This document shows positions 26,884 to 36,144 of a stretch of 64,000 nucleotides of DNA, in pieces; the first letter of the stretch is position 1, and the number at the start of each line of letters is the position of its first letter. Under the pieces are notes generated by a model. The model ran no database searches. It was not told where the DNA came from and saw nothing but the letters and a program-made list of their open reading frames with translations. The stretch lies in contig JAKSJD010000004.1 of assembly GCA_024398435.1 (NCBI GenBank), positions 144,723 to 208,722 on the forward strand. The letters are read 5' to 3'. Origin of the DNA: Bacteroidaceae bacterium (GTDB taxonomy: Bacteria; Bacteroidota; Bacteroidia; Bacteroidales; Bacteroidaceae). Both the position numbers and the translations under genes were made by a program.

Positions 26884-27726
26884 ATGGATTGGATTCAGGC
26901 CCTCTTGATGGGCATATTCCAGGGATTGACCGAATATCTGCCCGTGAGCAGTAGCGGTCATCTCGCTATTGCGGCTCAACTGCTTGGGGTGGAAGACCCT
27001 GAACAAATCATGCCGTTCACGATTCTCGTGCATGTAGCCACCGTGTTGAGCACTCTCTTCATTCTGTGGAAGGAAGTGGCATGGTTGCTCACAGGCGCTT
27101 GTAAGTGGGGCAAGGACATCGTTCCAAGTCCGTACGGAATCAAGCAACTCAATGCCGAGCAAAACTATCTGCTCTGCATCATCATATCGATGATACCTGT
27201 GGGAATCGTAGGACTCTGCTTCAAGGATGTCATCGAGGGCTATTTTAACAGCTTGATGGTGGTGGGCGTATGCCTCCTCATCACAGCCGGATTGCTCGCA
27301 TTCTCTTATTTCTCACGTCCTCGCCAGAAGGAACACATCTCTTTGCTCGATGCCTTCACCATTGGTGTGGCTCAGGCAATCGCAGTGCTTCCTGGTTTGT
27401 CGCGCTCTGGCAGTACAATCGGTACGGGCCTTATCCTCGGCAACAAGAAGGAAAGCTTGGCTCAGTTCTCATTCCTCATGGTGATTCCTCCAATCTTGGG
27501 CGAGGCTCTGCTCAACGTGAAGGATATGATTGAAATGGGAGTGGAAGAGGCAATGGCAGGAATCTCCACCATGGCTCTCGTCGTGGGTTTCGTTGCTGCT
27601 TTCGTCACTGGATGCTTTGCATGCAAATGGATGATAAGTCTCGTGAAGAAGGGCAAGATGATTTATTTCGCCATCTATTGCGCCATCGTCGGTGTGGCTA
27701 CAATCATTTGGCAACTCTGTATCTAA
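26884..27726 (+). CDS. uppP: Undecaprenyl-diphosphate phosphatase
   Basis: UppP (BacA) recycles the undecaprenyl carrier by removing one phosphate, which supports peptidoglycan synthesis and bacitracin tolerance. The 280-aa multi-pass protein has the N-terminal motif [14 protein letters not shown] with Glu17 and His26 and the second motif [15 protein letters not shown]. The length and hydrophobic segments fit the family. It begins 9 nt after the DUF3098 gene. Confidence 0.96.
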   Translation: MDWIQALLMGIFQGLTEYLPVSSSGHLAIAAQLLGVEDPEQIMPFTILVHVATVLSTLFILWKEVAWLLTGACKWGKDIVPSPYGIKQLNAEQNYLLCIIISMIPVGIVGLCFKDVIEGYFNSLMVVGVCLLITAGLLAFSYFSRPRQKEHISLLDAFTIGVAQAIAVLPGLSRSGSTIGTGLILGNKKESLAQFSFLMVIPPILGEALLNVKDMIEMGVEEAMAGISTMALVVGFVAAFVTGCFACKWMISLVKKGKMIYFAIYCAIVGVATIIWQLCI

Positions 27727-27756
27727 ATAGGAATATAATTATATATAATAGTAGGC

Positions 27757-28476
27757 ATGAACCCAATCAAAGGCGAGATACTCTGCTTTAACAAACCCTA
27801 TAGATGGTCGTCGTTCGAACTCGTGGCTAAGGTCAGAGGCAAACTGAAACACCGTCTGGGGGTGAAGAAACTGAAAGTGGGACATGCCGGAACGCTCGAC
27901 CCTCTGGCCACTGGTGTGCTGATTATCTGTACGGGAAAGTCCACAAAACTCGTGGAGGAACTGCAGTCGCACACTAAGGAATATGTGGCTACACTGAAAC
28001 TCGGAGCTACCACTCCATCGTTCGACCGCGAGACGGAGGAAGATGCTACTTATCCTACCAGTCACATCACGGAAGAACTGGTTCGCACTACCTTGCAGCA
28101 GTTCGTCGGAACGATAATGCAAGTGCCTCCAGTATATTCGGCAGTAAAAATCGATGGAAAACGTGCCTATCAGTTCGCAAGGAAAGGCAAGGAAGTGGAA
28201 CTCAAGGCCAAGCCTCTGACTATCGATGAAATCGAACTTATGAGTGCCAACCTTCCCGATGAAATCGTGATAAGAGTGGTTTGCAGCAAGGGAACATACA
28301 TCCGTGCTTTGGCTCGCGATATTGGTCAGGCTCTCGGTTCGGGTGCTTACCTTACCGACCTCTGCCGCACTCGCATCGGCGACTACCGACTTATCGACTG
28401 CCTCGACATCCACACATTCGACGAATGGCTCGATGGACAGGAAATTGTGATGCCTACAGAGGAAGAATCTCTTTAA
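27757..28476 (+). CDS. truB: tRNA pseudouridine-55 synthase
   Basis: TruB makes pseudouridine 55 in the T-loop of tRNAs. The 239-aa protein has the catalytic Asp48 in GHAGTLDPLATG, the start NKPYRWSSFE, PPVYSAVKIDGKRAYQFAR, and the C-terminal RDIGQALGSGAYLTDLCRTRIGD split over about 187-209. It lacks a large PUA domain, as in many bacteria of this group. Confidence 0.96.
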   Translation: MNPIKGEILCFNKPYRWSSFELVAKVRGKLKHRLGVKKLKVGHAGTLDPLATGVLIICTGKSTKLVEELQSHTKEYVATLKLGATTPSFDRETEEDATYPTSHITEELVRTTLQQFVGTIMQVPPVYSAVKIDGKRAYQFARKGKEVELKAKPLTIDEIELMSANLPDEIVIRVVCSKGTYIRALARDIGQALGSGAYLTDLCRTRIGDYRLIDCLDIHTFDEWLDGQEIVMPTEEESL

Positions 28477-28539
28477 TTGCAGCTTTGCAGCGGCTATGGA
28501 TTAACGATCAGACGATAAAATAATAAAATAATAAATAGA

Positions 28540-29604
28540 ATGAAGCTTTCAGAATTTAAATTCAAACTCCCAAGTGAGAAAATTGCGTTGCAGCCTCCTT
28601 ACCACAGAGACGAAGCGCATCTTATGGTTTTGCACAAGAAGACAGGTGAAATCGAACACCGTCTGTTTAAGGATATTATCGATTATTTCGATGATAAGGA
28701 TGCTTTCATCTTCAACGACACGAAGGTATTCCCTGCACGCCTTTATGGTAACAAGGAAAAGACTGGTGCGAAGATTGAAGTGTTCCTTCTGAGAGAACTC
28801 AATCAGAAATCACGCCTTTGGGATGTACTCGTAGATCCTGCCCGCAAGATTCGTATCGGCAACAAGCTCTATTTCGGAGAAGACAATTCGACTGTGGCTG
28901 AAGTTATCGACAACACAACATCACGCGGACGTACACTTCGTTTCCTCTACGATCCAGACGGAGAGCACGACCAGTTCAAGGCTGAATTGTTTGCCCTTGG
29001 TGAAGCTCCTATTCCTGATGAGGTTCGCTCACTTCGTGCTGCCACTCCTGAGGATATGGAAGATTTCCAGACAATCTATGCAAAGCATGAAGGAGCTGTC
29101 ACAGCACCTTCTTCTGGTCTTCACTTCTCACGCGAACTCATGAAACGCATGGAAATCAAGGGTATCGAACAGGCTTTCATCACTCTTCATGCAGGTTTGG
29201 GAAGTTTCCGCTCAATCGATGTGGAAGACCTTACAAAGCATAAGACCGACAGCGAGGAAGTAATCGTATCGAAGGAGGCTTGTGATATCGTGAACGAATC
29301 GAAACGAGGCGGACACAAAATCTGTGCAGTGGGCAACACCGTGATGAGAGCCATCGAAACCGCAGTGGGCCCAGGTGGTTATATCAAGGAGTTTGAGGGT
29401 TGGACAAATAAGTTCATCTATCCTCCTTACGACTTCACAGTGGCTGACGCATTTGTTGCTAACTTCCAACTCCCTCTCTCTGTAATGTATATCAACCAAT
29501 GTGCATTCGGAGGTTACGCAAACGTGAAGAAGGCTTACGACACTGCCCTCGAAGACGAAAGATATAAGTTTGGTTGCTATGGTGATGCCTTGCTCATCAT
29601 TTAA
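28540..29604 (+). CDS. queA: SAM:tRNA ribosyltransferase-isomerase QueA
   Basis: QueA transfers a ribosyl unit from S-adenosylmethionine to preQ1 in tRNA, making epoxyqueuosine. The 354-aa protein shows [41 protein letters not shown], and the long signature [17 protein letters not shown]. It fits the family in length and lies between truB and folK, as usual in Bacteroidales. Confidence 0.96.
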   Translation: MKLSEFKFKLPSEKIALQPPYHRDEAHLMVLHKKTGEIEHRLFKDIIDYFDDKDAFIFNDTKVFPARLYGNKEKTGAKIEVFLLRELNQKSRLWDVLVDPARKIRIGNKLYFGEDNSTVAEVIDNTTSRGRTLRFLYDPDGEHDQFKAELFALGEAPIPDEVRSLRAATPEDMEDFQTIYAKHEGAVTAPSSGLHFSRELMKRMEIKGIEQAFITLHAGLGSFRSIDVEDLTKHKTDSEEVIVSKEACDIVNESKRGGHKICAVGNTVMRAIETAVGPGGYIKEFEGWTNKFIYPPYDFTVADAFVANFQLPLSVMYINQCAFGGYANVKKAYDTALEDERYKFGCYGDALLII

Positions 29605-29630
29605 TAGGAACAACAAACAAAACAAAGCAC

Positions 29631-30101
29631 ATGCATAGGATTTATCTGGGACTGGGTTCGAATCTTGGCGACAAGGAAAAGAACCTCGTCGACGGAATAA
29701 ACGAAATAAACAGTCGGATTGGCACCATAGAGAGTCGGTCCGACTTTCTTCAAACCATTCCTTGGGGATTCGCGAGCGAAAACATGTTCGTGAATGCTGT
29801 GGTGTGTGTGCTTACCGACCTTCAACCAATGGAACTGTTGGAGGCCACTCAAGCTATTGAAACTGATTTGGGACGAAAGGAAAAAAGTATTGATGGCGTT
29901 TATCATGACAGGGTGATTGACATCGATATCCTGCTCTACGACGATTTGCAGTTCGTCTCGCGCCGACTCACGATTCCGCATCCTCTCATGCTTCAGCGTG
30001 AGTTTGTATTGAAACCATTGGCTCAGATAGCTCCTTCACTGGTTGTGCCTACTCAGACAAAGACAATAGCTCAACTGCTTTCCGATATAAATACTCTTTA
30101 A
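29631..30101 (+). CDS. folK: 6-hydroxymethyl-7,8-dihydropterin pyrophosphokinase
   Basis: HPPK uses ATP to activate the pterin for folate synthesis. The 156-aa protein has the start LGLGSNLGDKEKNL, the pterin-binding segment WGFASENMFVNAV, and the metal site DRVIDIDILLYDD; the arginines usually seen just before this (GRxR...RPRD) are partly changed to GRKEKS and HDRV. The end PHPLMLQREFVLKPL is typical. Its last 53 nt overlap the convergent tatD gene. Confidence 0.93.
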   Translation: MHRIYLGLGSNLGDKEKNLVDGINEINSRIGTIESRSDFLQTIPWGFASENMFVNAVVCVLTDLQPMELLEATQAIETDLGRKEKSIDGVYHDRVIDIDILLYDDLQFVSRRLTIPHPLMLQREFVLKPLAQIAPSLVVPTQTKTIAQLLSDINTL

Positions 30102-30702
30102 GGAAATCCTCTTCTACTCCAAGTGTGGTGGCTGCCAATTGATAAACATCCTGAATGCCGACTGACGAGGCATCCGTCTCGAGCCACATCATATCATTTT
30201 CGAATGCAAGGCGGATGGCCGCCTCGTTGAAATGCTTGCCAAACGATAGTTCGATGCCGTGTTGCATCAGTTGGCGGGCTTGCTCTACCTTATTCCTGTA
30301 TCCATGAACAATCCATCGCTGCTGGGCCTTTGTTTCCTTCCTTATCTGCATGAGAGCTTCGATGCTTTTCACCTGATGAATAATCAGAGGCTTGCGGATC
30401 TCTTCGGAAAGGGCAACTATCTGGCGAAACAACTTTGTCTGCAATTCGATATTGGCTCCTCGCATCGTATCAAGTCCTACCTCACCAATTGCCACCACTC
30501 CAAGCATAAGGCATTTGCTTCGGAGTTGCTCGATACATTTATCTATATAGCCATCGTCCATTCCAGCATTGGCCGTAAGCCACGGATGCACACCAACGGA
30601 GCAGATGTCGATGGGCTGTTCGTTGATTTCTATATTAAAAACCGCGATTTCATCGGGGAAATTGGCCTTTCTGTGGGTGTGGATGTTGACGTATGGAATC
30701 AT
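30049..30702 (-). CDS. tatD: TatD-family metal-dependent hydrolase
   Basis: TatD proteins are metal-dependent nucleases or phosphoesterases of the amidohydrolase superfamily. The 217-aa protein, shorter than the usual 260, keeps the landmarks NIHTHRK, GVHPW, IGEVGLD, LIIHQVKS, VHGYRN and WLETDAS. It starts 6 nt after yidD and its 3' end overlaps folK on the other strand by 53 nt. The compact form is common in Bacteroidales. Confidence 0.9.
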   Translation of the reverse strand: MIPYVNIHTHRKANFPDEIAVFNIEINEQPIDICSVGVHPWLTANAGMDDGYIDKCIEQLRSKCLMLGVVAIGEVGLDTMRGANIELQTKLFRQIVALSEEIRKPLIIHQVKSIEALMQIRKETKAQQRWIVHGYRNKVEQARQLMQHGIELSFGKHFNEAAIRLAFENDMMWLETDASSVGIQDVYQLAATTLGVEEDFLKEYLYRKAVELLSLSE

Positions 30703-30708
30703 AAGGGA

Positions 30709-30951
30709 TCAAGGCACTGGATCGTATCCGGAACCACCCCAAGGATGGCATCTGAGGATTCGGCGGATGGCAAGATAAAGTCCACGGAACGGTCCGTGTT
30801 TTTTTATTGCTTCAACGGCATATTGAGAGCAAGTAGGCGTGAATCGGCAACAAGGTGGAAACATGGGTGAGATACATCTGCGATAGAAGAATATCGGAAT
30901 GAGCAGAATGTATTCGATAGCTTTCTTTATGTATTTCCACAATGTCTTCAT
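30709..30951 (-). CDS. yidD: Membrane protein insertion efficiency factor YidD
   Basis: YidD assists YidC-dependent insertion of membrane proteins. The 80-aa protein has the cysteine-rich family core [20 protein letters not shown], then [20 protein letters not shown] and RILRCHPW. It lies between rnpA and tatD, the usual neighbourhood of this gene. Confidence 0.95.
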   Translation of the reverse strand: MKTLWKYIKKAIEYILLIPIFFYRRCISPMFPPCCRFTPTCSQYAVEAIKKHGPFRGLYLAIRRILRCHPWGGSGYDPVP

Positions 30952-30960
30952 ATTTTATAA

Positions 30961-30999
30961 GTCTACGGGTCTACAAGTCAACGGGTCAACGAGTTGACG
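30961..30999. repeat. Five-unit 8-bp tandem repeat
   Basis: Units GTCTACGG, GTCTACAA, GTCAACGG, GTCAACGA and GTTGACG fill the rnpA-yidD gap. The same 8-bp family recurs at 38448-38485. Confidence 0.8.
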
Positions 31000-31002
31000 T
31001 AT

Positions 31003-31392
31003 TTAGAGAAGGGACGAAATGTGGGAGAGCGTCTTTTTCATGCTCTTTTCCACTGTTGCAGTCGTACTGTGTTGGGAAGATATACAGATGAAGCCTATGA
31101 CGAAACTAAAGTCGGCATCGGCCATCTGATTTATAAGAGTTTGCTTTTGCAGACGGAAAGCTTCACGAACCTGACGCTTGATTCGGTTGCGGTCGACGGC
31201 ATGGTGGAAGCGTTTCTTCGGAACACTGATAAGGATGGAAACAGGAGCGGAACTTTTCTCCACTTTAAGGTATACTACTCGAAAAGGAAACGCAACAATT
31301 GATGTGCTTTCCTTTTCAAACAGGCGGTCAATGAGTTTCTTGCTCTTGATTCGCTCTGTCACGTGTAATGTATGGAGTTTGGTTTCCGTCAA
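31003..31392 (-). CDS. rnpA: Ribonuclease P protein component
   Basis: The protein subunit assists the RNase P RNA in tRNA 5' maturation. The 129-aa product shows a start with ERIKSKKLIDRLFE, the central ISVPKKRFHHAVDRNRIKRQ and the RNP basic helix RNRIKRQVREAFR. It follows hemD by 3 nt and precedes yidD, an association typical of rnpA. rpmH is not adjacent. Confidence 0.95.
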   Translation of the reverse strand: MTETKLHTLHVTERIKSKKLIDRLFEKESTSIVAFPFRVVYLKVEKSSAPVSILISVPKKRFHHAVDRNRIKRQVREAFRLQKQTLINQMADADFSFVIGFICISSQHSTTATVEKSMKKTLSHISSLL

Positions 31393-31395
31393 ATC

Positions 31396-32145
31396 TTATT
31401 TTTTCTTATGCTTTTGCTGCTTGATATATTCCTCAATCATCGCAGGCACTGAACGAAGTTCGGCTGTAGGTTGCATATCGACTCTGAGTCCGGCATTCTC
31501 TGCCTCTTCGATTGTCTTTGGTCCGATGCAGACGATTGCAATCTTGTCTTGCTTGAAGTCGGGGAAGTTTTTCTTGAGTGAATGAATACCTTCAGGGCTG
31601 AAGAACACGAGCATATCATAGTCGAAAGGTTCGCCTGGCTGGAAGTCGTTGCTGACTGTGTAGTACATTACGGCTTCTGAGTGAGTCAGTTTGGCTGCAT
31701 CGAGTTTGTTCTTCAGTTCGTCGGTATGAACTGATGACTGTGGCACGAAATATTTCTCAGTCTTGTGCTTCACCATGATTGGGATAAGGTCGTCCATCTT
31801 TCCAGAAACTGGGAAGAATACCTTACGCTTTCTATATTGCACATACTTCTGAATATAGAGTGCGATCATCTCTGATTTGCAGAAGTATTTCATCGTTTCA
31901 GGGATAGTCACTCTCAATTCCTTACACAAATTGAAGAAATGGTCGATGCCATGGCGAGAAGAGAATACGATGGCCGTATGGTCGAGAATCGATACCTTCT
32001 GTGCTCTGAAATCACGAGCAGACATTGGGTCGACCTTGATGAAAGGGCGGAACACGATTTCAACGCCATACTTGGCGGCAATATCAAAATATGGAGACTT
32101 TTCAGTTTGAGGTTTTGGTTGAGAAACGAGAATTTTCTGTGCCAT
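31396..32145 (-). CDS. hemD: Uroporphyrinogen-III synthase
   Basis: HemD closes the tetrapyrrole ring in heme and cobalamin precursor synthesis. The 249-aa protein fits this poorly conserved family: TAIVFSSRHGIDHFF near 53-67, YYTVSNDF near the domain linker, and MLVFFSPEGIHSLKKNF and IAVCIGPKTIEEAENAGL in the second half. It sits in the metK-DUF4271-hemD-rnpA-yidD-tatD group, its usual position in Bacteroidales. A possible internal promoter lies about 80 nt upstream inside DUF4271. Confidence 0.88.
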   Translation of the reverse strand: MAQKILVSQPKPQTEKSPYFDIAAKYGVEIVFRPFIKVDPMSARDFRAQKVSILDHTAIVFSSRHGIDHFFNLCKELRVTIPETMKYFCKSEMIALYIQKYVQYRKRKVFFPVSGKMDDLIPIMVKHKTEKYFVPQSSVHTDELKNKLDAAKLTHSEAVMYYTVSNDFQPGEPFDYDMLVFFSPEGIHSLKKNFPDFKQDKIAIVCIGPKTIEEAENAGLRVDMQPTAELRSVPAMIEEYIKQQKHKKK

Positions 32146-32159
32146 TTTGTGTGTCTTGA

Positions 32160-32870
32160 TTATGCTACTGATTCAATGTTCATTTTTTGTAGAATATGCC
32201 ATACTATTAATGTCGGCATGATTTCGACGCTGCAAAAGTACAAAAAAAACAGCAAACCGCCATATCTTTTTGGTCGAAAGTTGACATATAGTTTGCATAA
32301 TAGTAGTATTTTCTGCAAAATGAGTATACCCAGAAGACAAAGTTGCATGTTAATCCATTCGGCTCTGACAAACACTTGCATGAGGGCTAGGGGGAAGAGA
32401 AGGATGGATGTGATGGCTATTGAAAAGAAGAAGGCAGACAGCCAGGTTTTGTTCTTTTCCTCTGTGAAGAATGTCCAATTGATGAAGCCATACATCATTC
32501 CCTTGAACACTACCATCAGCACGATATAAAGCACGAAGAGCAAGAGGGTGCCATAGTGGGGTTCGGAACAATTGATGCCGAGATTGCTTTGGTAGAGATT
32601 CAATCCGAGGGAGAAGCAGCCAATGAGAATGAGGAGGACGATATCGACGAATTCCTGATTGCTTGTGCTGACTTCATCGGATGAATAAATCTGGCGCGAA
32701 GAGAAATATGTATTGAGTTTGTAGAGCAGAATAGTGCGGCTTCTGTACACTACGAAGGTGAACAGCAGGAACAGCATGACCATAAGCACAACGATGATGT
32801 CGTCGTTGCCCATGTTGTATGGACGAGCCATACTTTCCATTCCTTCCCTAATCTGCTCTAACATATTCAA
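32160..32870 (-). CDS. DUF4271 membrane protein
   Basis: The 236-aa protein has six to seven hydrophobic segments, for example about 25-43, 79-93, 105-124, 144-166 and 175-190, and ends in a short cytoplasmic tail. The order metK-DUF4271-hemD identifies it as the family annotated DUF4271 in Bacteroidetes. No catalytic motif is visible and its function is unknown. Confidence 0.85.
   Translation of the reverse strand: MNMLEQIREGMESMARPYNMGNDDIIVVLMVMLFLLFTFVVYRSRTILLYKLNTYFSSRQIYSSDEVSTSNQEFVDIVLLILIGCFSLGLNLYQSNLGINCSEPHYGTLLLFVLYIVLMVVFKGMMYGFINWTFFTEEKNKTWLSAFFFSIAITSILLFPLALMQVFVRAEWINMQLCLLGILILQKILLLCKLYVNFRPKRYGGLLFFLYFCSVEIMPTLIVWHILQKMNIESVA
32233..32240 (-). promoter_or_regulatory. 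Candidate internal promoter for hemD onward
   Basis: The minus strand reads TACTTTTG followed by CAGC, matching the -7 consensus, about 88 nt before hemD and inside the 3' part of DUF4271. No TTTG is found at the normal -33 spacing. Confidence 0.4.
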
Positions 32871-32882
32871 TTTTGTTGACTC

Positions 32883-34154
32883 TTAAAGACTTAACTCCTT
32901 CTTGATGAGGTCCACCATATCGAGTTTCTCCCATGTGAAGAGTTCGACTGTAACATCATAAGTGCCGCCCGATTGGTAAGGGCTGTAGAAATGCTTCACG
33001 ACGGTACGAGGTTGGCGTCCCATGTGGCCATAGGCAGCGGTTTCCTCGTAGATAGGGTTGCGAAGTTTGAGGCGTTGCTCGATTGCATAAGGGCGAAGGT
33101 CGAATGCCTTGTTGTTCTTTATGTAATCAGCAATTTCGCCGTCAGTCATATTTACATGTGAATGGCCATAAGTGTTGACGTAGATGCTTACAGGTTCGGC
33201 CACTCCGATTGCGTAGCTCAACTGAACAAGCATTTCGTCGGCCACTCCGGCTGCTACCATATTCTTGGCAATGTGGCGGGCAGCATAGGCTGCACTGCGG
33301 TCGACCTTTGAAGGGTCTTTGCCTGAGAATGCTCCGCCTCCATGGGCTCCTCGGCCTCCATAGGTGTCGACGATTATCTTTCTGCCTGTAAGGCCTGTAT
33401 CTCCATGAGGGCCTCCAATCACGAACTTGCCTGTAGGGTTGACCCAATATTTGATGTCGTCGGTGAAGAGTGCCTTCACATTCTCGTCTTTCAGTTCGGC
33501 CACAACTCGAGGAATGAGGATGTTCTTGACATCTTGCTCAATCTTATCGTGCATGCACTTTTCGTCAGGGTCGAAGTCGTCGTGCTGAGTGGAAACTACG
33601 ATTGTGTCGATGCGTACAGGGCGGTCGTTGTCATCGTATTCGATTGTTACCTGACTCTTGCTGTCGGGACGAAGATAAGTCATTACCTTTCCTTCCTTTC
33701 GGATGTCGGCAAGAATCTTGAGGATTCTGTGGCTCAAATCGAGTGAAAGAGGCATGTAGCTCTCTGATTCATTGGTTGCATAGCCAAACATGATGCCTTG
33801 GTCGCCGGCTCCCTGTAGTTCGGGATTGCCTCGGTTGACACCTTGATTGATGTCGGGACTTTGCTCGTGAATGGCAGAAAGAACGCCACAACTCTCGGCT
33901 TCGAACTTGTATTCGGCCTTTGTGTAGCCAATGCGGTTGATAACTTTTCGTGCCACTTCCTGAAGGTCGATGTAAGCTTTTGAACTTACCTCTCCGGCTA
34001 CAACGACGAGACCTGTGGTCACCATCGTTTCGCATGCTACTTTCGAATCGGGGTCGAAAGCGAGGAAATGGTCGAGAACAGCGTCGGAAATCTGGTCAGC
34101 CACTTTATCTGGATGACCTTCACTGACTGATTCTGAGGTGAATAAATAACCCAT
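32883..34154 (-). CDS. metK: S-adenosylmethionine synthetase
   Basis: MetK makes S-adenosylmethionine from methionine and ATP. The 423-aa protein has [19 protein letters not shown] at 6-24, [26 protein letters not shown] and the P-loop-like [17 protein letters not shown] few insertions give a slightly longer length than E. coli, as usual for this phylum. The leader of about 180 nt carries a candidate SAM-sensing structure and a TAACTTTG promoter box. Confidence 0.97.
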   Translation of the reverse strand: MGYLFTSESVSEGHPDKVADQISDAVLDHFLAFDPDSKVACETMVTTGLVVVAGEVSSKAYIDLQEVARKVINRIGYTKAEYKFEAESCGVLSAIHEQSPDINQGVNRGNPELQGAGDQGIMFGYATNESESYMPLSLDLSHRILKILADIRKEGKVMTYLRPDSKSQVTIEYDDNDRPVRIDTIVVSTQHDDFDPDEKCMHDKIEQDVKNILIPRVVAELKDENVKALFTDDIKYWVNPTGKFVIGGPHGDTGLTGRKIIVDTYGGRGAHGGGAFSGKDPSKVDRSAAYAARHIAKNMVAAGVADEMLVQLSYAIGVAEPVSIYVNTYGHSHVNMTDGEIADYIKNNKAFDLRPYAIEQRLKLRNPIYEETAAYGHMGRQPRTVVKHFYSPYQSGGTYDVTVELFTWEKLDMVDLIKKELSL

Positions 34155-34258
34155 ACTAATTTAATTGTTTAAAAAGTTAATAAAATTAGTGGGAGAAATT
34201 GGGATGAGAGCCTCGGCGCGGAACGGCCTTCAAAGAGAAAGGTATCAAAACCGTTGCA

Positions 34259-34310
34259 GGCCCAAGGCCTTGCTAATTTTAGCATTTTTTAGCGTGGTTG
34301 CAAGCAGCCC
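34259..34310 (-). promoter_or_regulatory. Candidate SAM riboswitch-like leader of metK
   Basis: Read on the minus strand the leader contains GGGCTGCTTGCAACC followed after 11 nt by TGCTAAAATTAGC and then GCAAGGCC. GCAACC and GTGCTAA-type segments are the conserved P3 core of S-box (SAM-I and SAM-I/IV) riboswitches, and GCTTGC can pair with GCAAG. A further AACGG/CCGTT hairpin follows. The canonical kink-turn strand (GAGGGA) is not seen, so this is a divergent member at best. Confidence 0.4.
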
Positions 34311-34338
34311 AAATCTGTCCACATTTTGTTTTCGGCTG

Positions 34339-34346
34339 CAAAGTTA
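34339..34346 (-). promoter_or_regulatory. -7 promoter box for metK
   Basis: The minus strand reads TAACTTTG, a perfect TAnnTTTG box; transcription would begin near 34332, giving a long structured leader. Confidence 0.65.
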
Positions 34347-34590
34347 GTGAAAAGTTGTGAGATAACGGATGCAATACATTGTTTTTTTTATATGTAAGGA
34401 GCATTTTGCTTCAAAACTCCCGACTTTGCCCACAGTGAACTTGCAAGTGGGAGCCAAAGGTTGGAAAATTTGGCTTTTTGTTCGCAAACCTCCGAAAACA
34501 CGAAAAATAGGGCAAAAAGCAATATTTTTGAACTTGAGAGTATTGCTTTGGTAATCAATGCTTTACGTTACTGTTTTTGTCCTTCATGTT

Positions 34591-34689
34591 GAGGACGTTT
34601 GTCCTCTATAAGGGAGGACATTCGTCCTTTGAGGGAAGGACATTCGTCCTCTGTAGGCGGGACACTCGTCCTCGCAGGAAAGGACAAAC
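34591..34689. repeat. Tandem array of self-complementary GGAC/GTCC units
   Basis: Four units of 21-23 nt (34591, 34614, 34636, 34659) plus a partial fifth each contain an inverted repeat of the type GAGGACATTCGTCCTC. A chain of adjacent small hairpins would form in RNA or single-stranded DNA. It fills part of the metK/nupG divergent gap (34155-34817), which otherwise shows only the two promoters and the metK leader. Confidence 0.85.
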
Positions 34690-34766
34690 AAAAGTGCAGA
34701 ATGTTTTTTTCCGTTGTTTTATAAACAAAACTCACAACTTGTAGCTTCTAATTCGATTTTTTTGCG

Positions 34767-34774
34767 TACCTTTG
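34767..34774 (+). promoter_or_regulatory. -7 promoter box for the nucleoside transporter
   Basis: TACCTTTG fits the -7 consensus, 43 nt before the start codon at 34818. Confidence 0.65.
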
Positions 34775-34817
34775 CAGTCGCACATTATTATTATAACGCG
34801 TATAAAGACAAAGAAAT

Positions 34818-36098
34818 ATGGAAAATAACAATCAGACAGGCTTGAAAATTCGCCTTATCGTGATGAACTACCTCATCTTTGCAGTTTGGGGTTCGTATTT
34901 GTGTTCACTCGGAGTTTACCTCGGAAATGCCAACATGGGTGCCAACATCGGTTCCTTCTTCGCAATCCAAGGTATCGTGTCATTGTTTATGCCGGCTCTC
35001 ATGGGAATCGTGGCCGACAAGTGGATTCCAGCACAGAAGTTGCTCGGTATCTGCCACTTGCTCGCTGCTCTCTTTATGGCTGGTGCTGCCTATATGGGTA
35101 TGAAGAACGAGGGTAACCTTCAGTTCGACCAGATTTTCTGGCTCTATGCCTTGAGTGTAGCATTCTTTATGCCTACAATCGCTCTCGGCAACTCCGTTTC
35201 GTACAATGCTTTGACTCGTGCAGGACTTGACACAGTGAAGGCATTCCCTCCAATCCGCGTGTTCGGTACGGTAGGTTTCATCATCTCAATGTGGATTGTC
35301 GACCTCACAGGTTTCAAGGAAAACTACATGCAACTCTACGTTGCTGCAGCTTGGGGCTTGGTTCTCGGCTTGTATGCATTCACATTGCCTGATTGTCCAA
35401 TCGACCACACAAAGCAGAGCACTTCATTCGTCGATGCGTTCGGACTCCGTGCCTTCGCACTCTTCAAGCAGAAGAAGATGGCTTTGTTCTTTATCTTCTC
35501 GTTCATGCTCGGTATGTGCCTTCAGGTAACAAACGGTTTCGCAGGCACTTTCCTCGGCGACTTTGGCAATATCAGCGAGTTTGCAGATACATTTGCAGTG
35601 AAGCACAATATCATTCTTTCATCACTCTCACAGGTGAGCGAAACTCTCTGTATTCTCCTCATTCCATTCTTCCTCAAGCGATTCGGCATTAAGATTGTGA
35701 TGCTCATCTCTATGCTCGCATGGGTTCTTCGCTTCGGATTCTTCGGAATTGGCGACCCAGGTCAGGGCGTTTGGCTCTTCATCCTCTCAATGATTGTCTA
35801 TGGAGTAGCATTCGACTTCTTCAACATTTCCGGTTCGCTCTATGTTGACCAGGAAACCGACGAAGGCATCCGCTCAAGTGCCCAGGGAGTGTTCATGATG
35901 ATGACAAACGGTTTGGGAGCAACAATCGGTTCGTTCTGTGCCCAGGCAGTAGTCAACAAGTATGCATATTGCTACGATGTAGCCGACCCAATGCGAATGG
36001 AAGGTTGGTCAACATGTTGGTACATCTTTGCAGCATTTGCACTCGTTGTAGCAGTCCTCTTCGCTGTATTGTTCAAATATAAGCATGTGAAGGAATAA
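34818..36098 (+). CDS. MFS nucleoside permease, NupG-like
   Basis: The 426-aa protein has twelve predicted transmembrane helices and resembles proton-linked nucleoside transporters (NupG/XapB family): MNYLIFAVWGSYLCSLGVYL in TM1, GIVADKWIPAQKLLG in the first cytoplasmic loop and PPIRVFGTVGFIISMW after TM4. It would import nucleosides for salvage. The gene is followed 46 nt later by hisS. The exact substrate is not certain. Confidence 0.85.
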   Translation: MENNNQTGLKIRLIVMNYLIFAVWGSYLCSLGVYLGNANMGANIGSFFAIQGIVSLFMPALMGIVADKWIPAQKLLGICHLLAALFMAGAAYMGMKNEGNLQFDQIFWLYALSVAFFMPTIALGNSVSYNALTRAGLDTVKAFPPIRVFGTVGFIISMWIVDLTGFKENYMQLYVAAAWGLVLGLYAFTLPDCPIDHTKQSTSFVDAFGLRAFALFKQKKMALFFIFSFMLGMCLQVTNGFAGTFLGDFGNISEFADTFAVKHNIILSSLSQVSETLCILLIPFFLKRFGIKIVMLISMLAWVLRFGFFGIGDPGQGVWLFILSMIVYGVAFDFFNISGSLYVDQETDEGIRSSAQGVFMMMTNGLGATIGSFCAQAVVNKYAYCYDVADPMRMEGWSTCWYIFAAFALVVAVLFAVLFKYKHVKE

Positions 36099-36144
36099 GA
36101 GTAAAGATACTCAAACGAAGATATTATAAAATAACACAAAAAGA

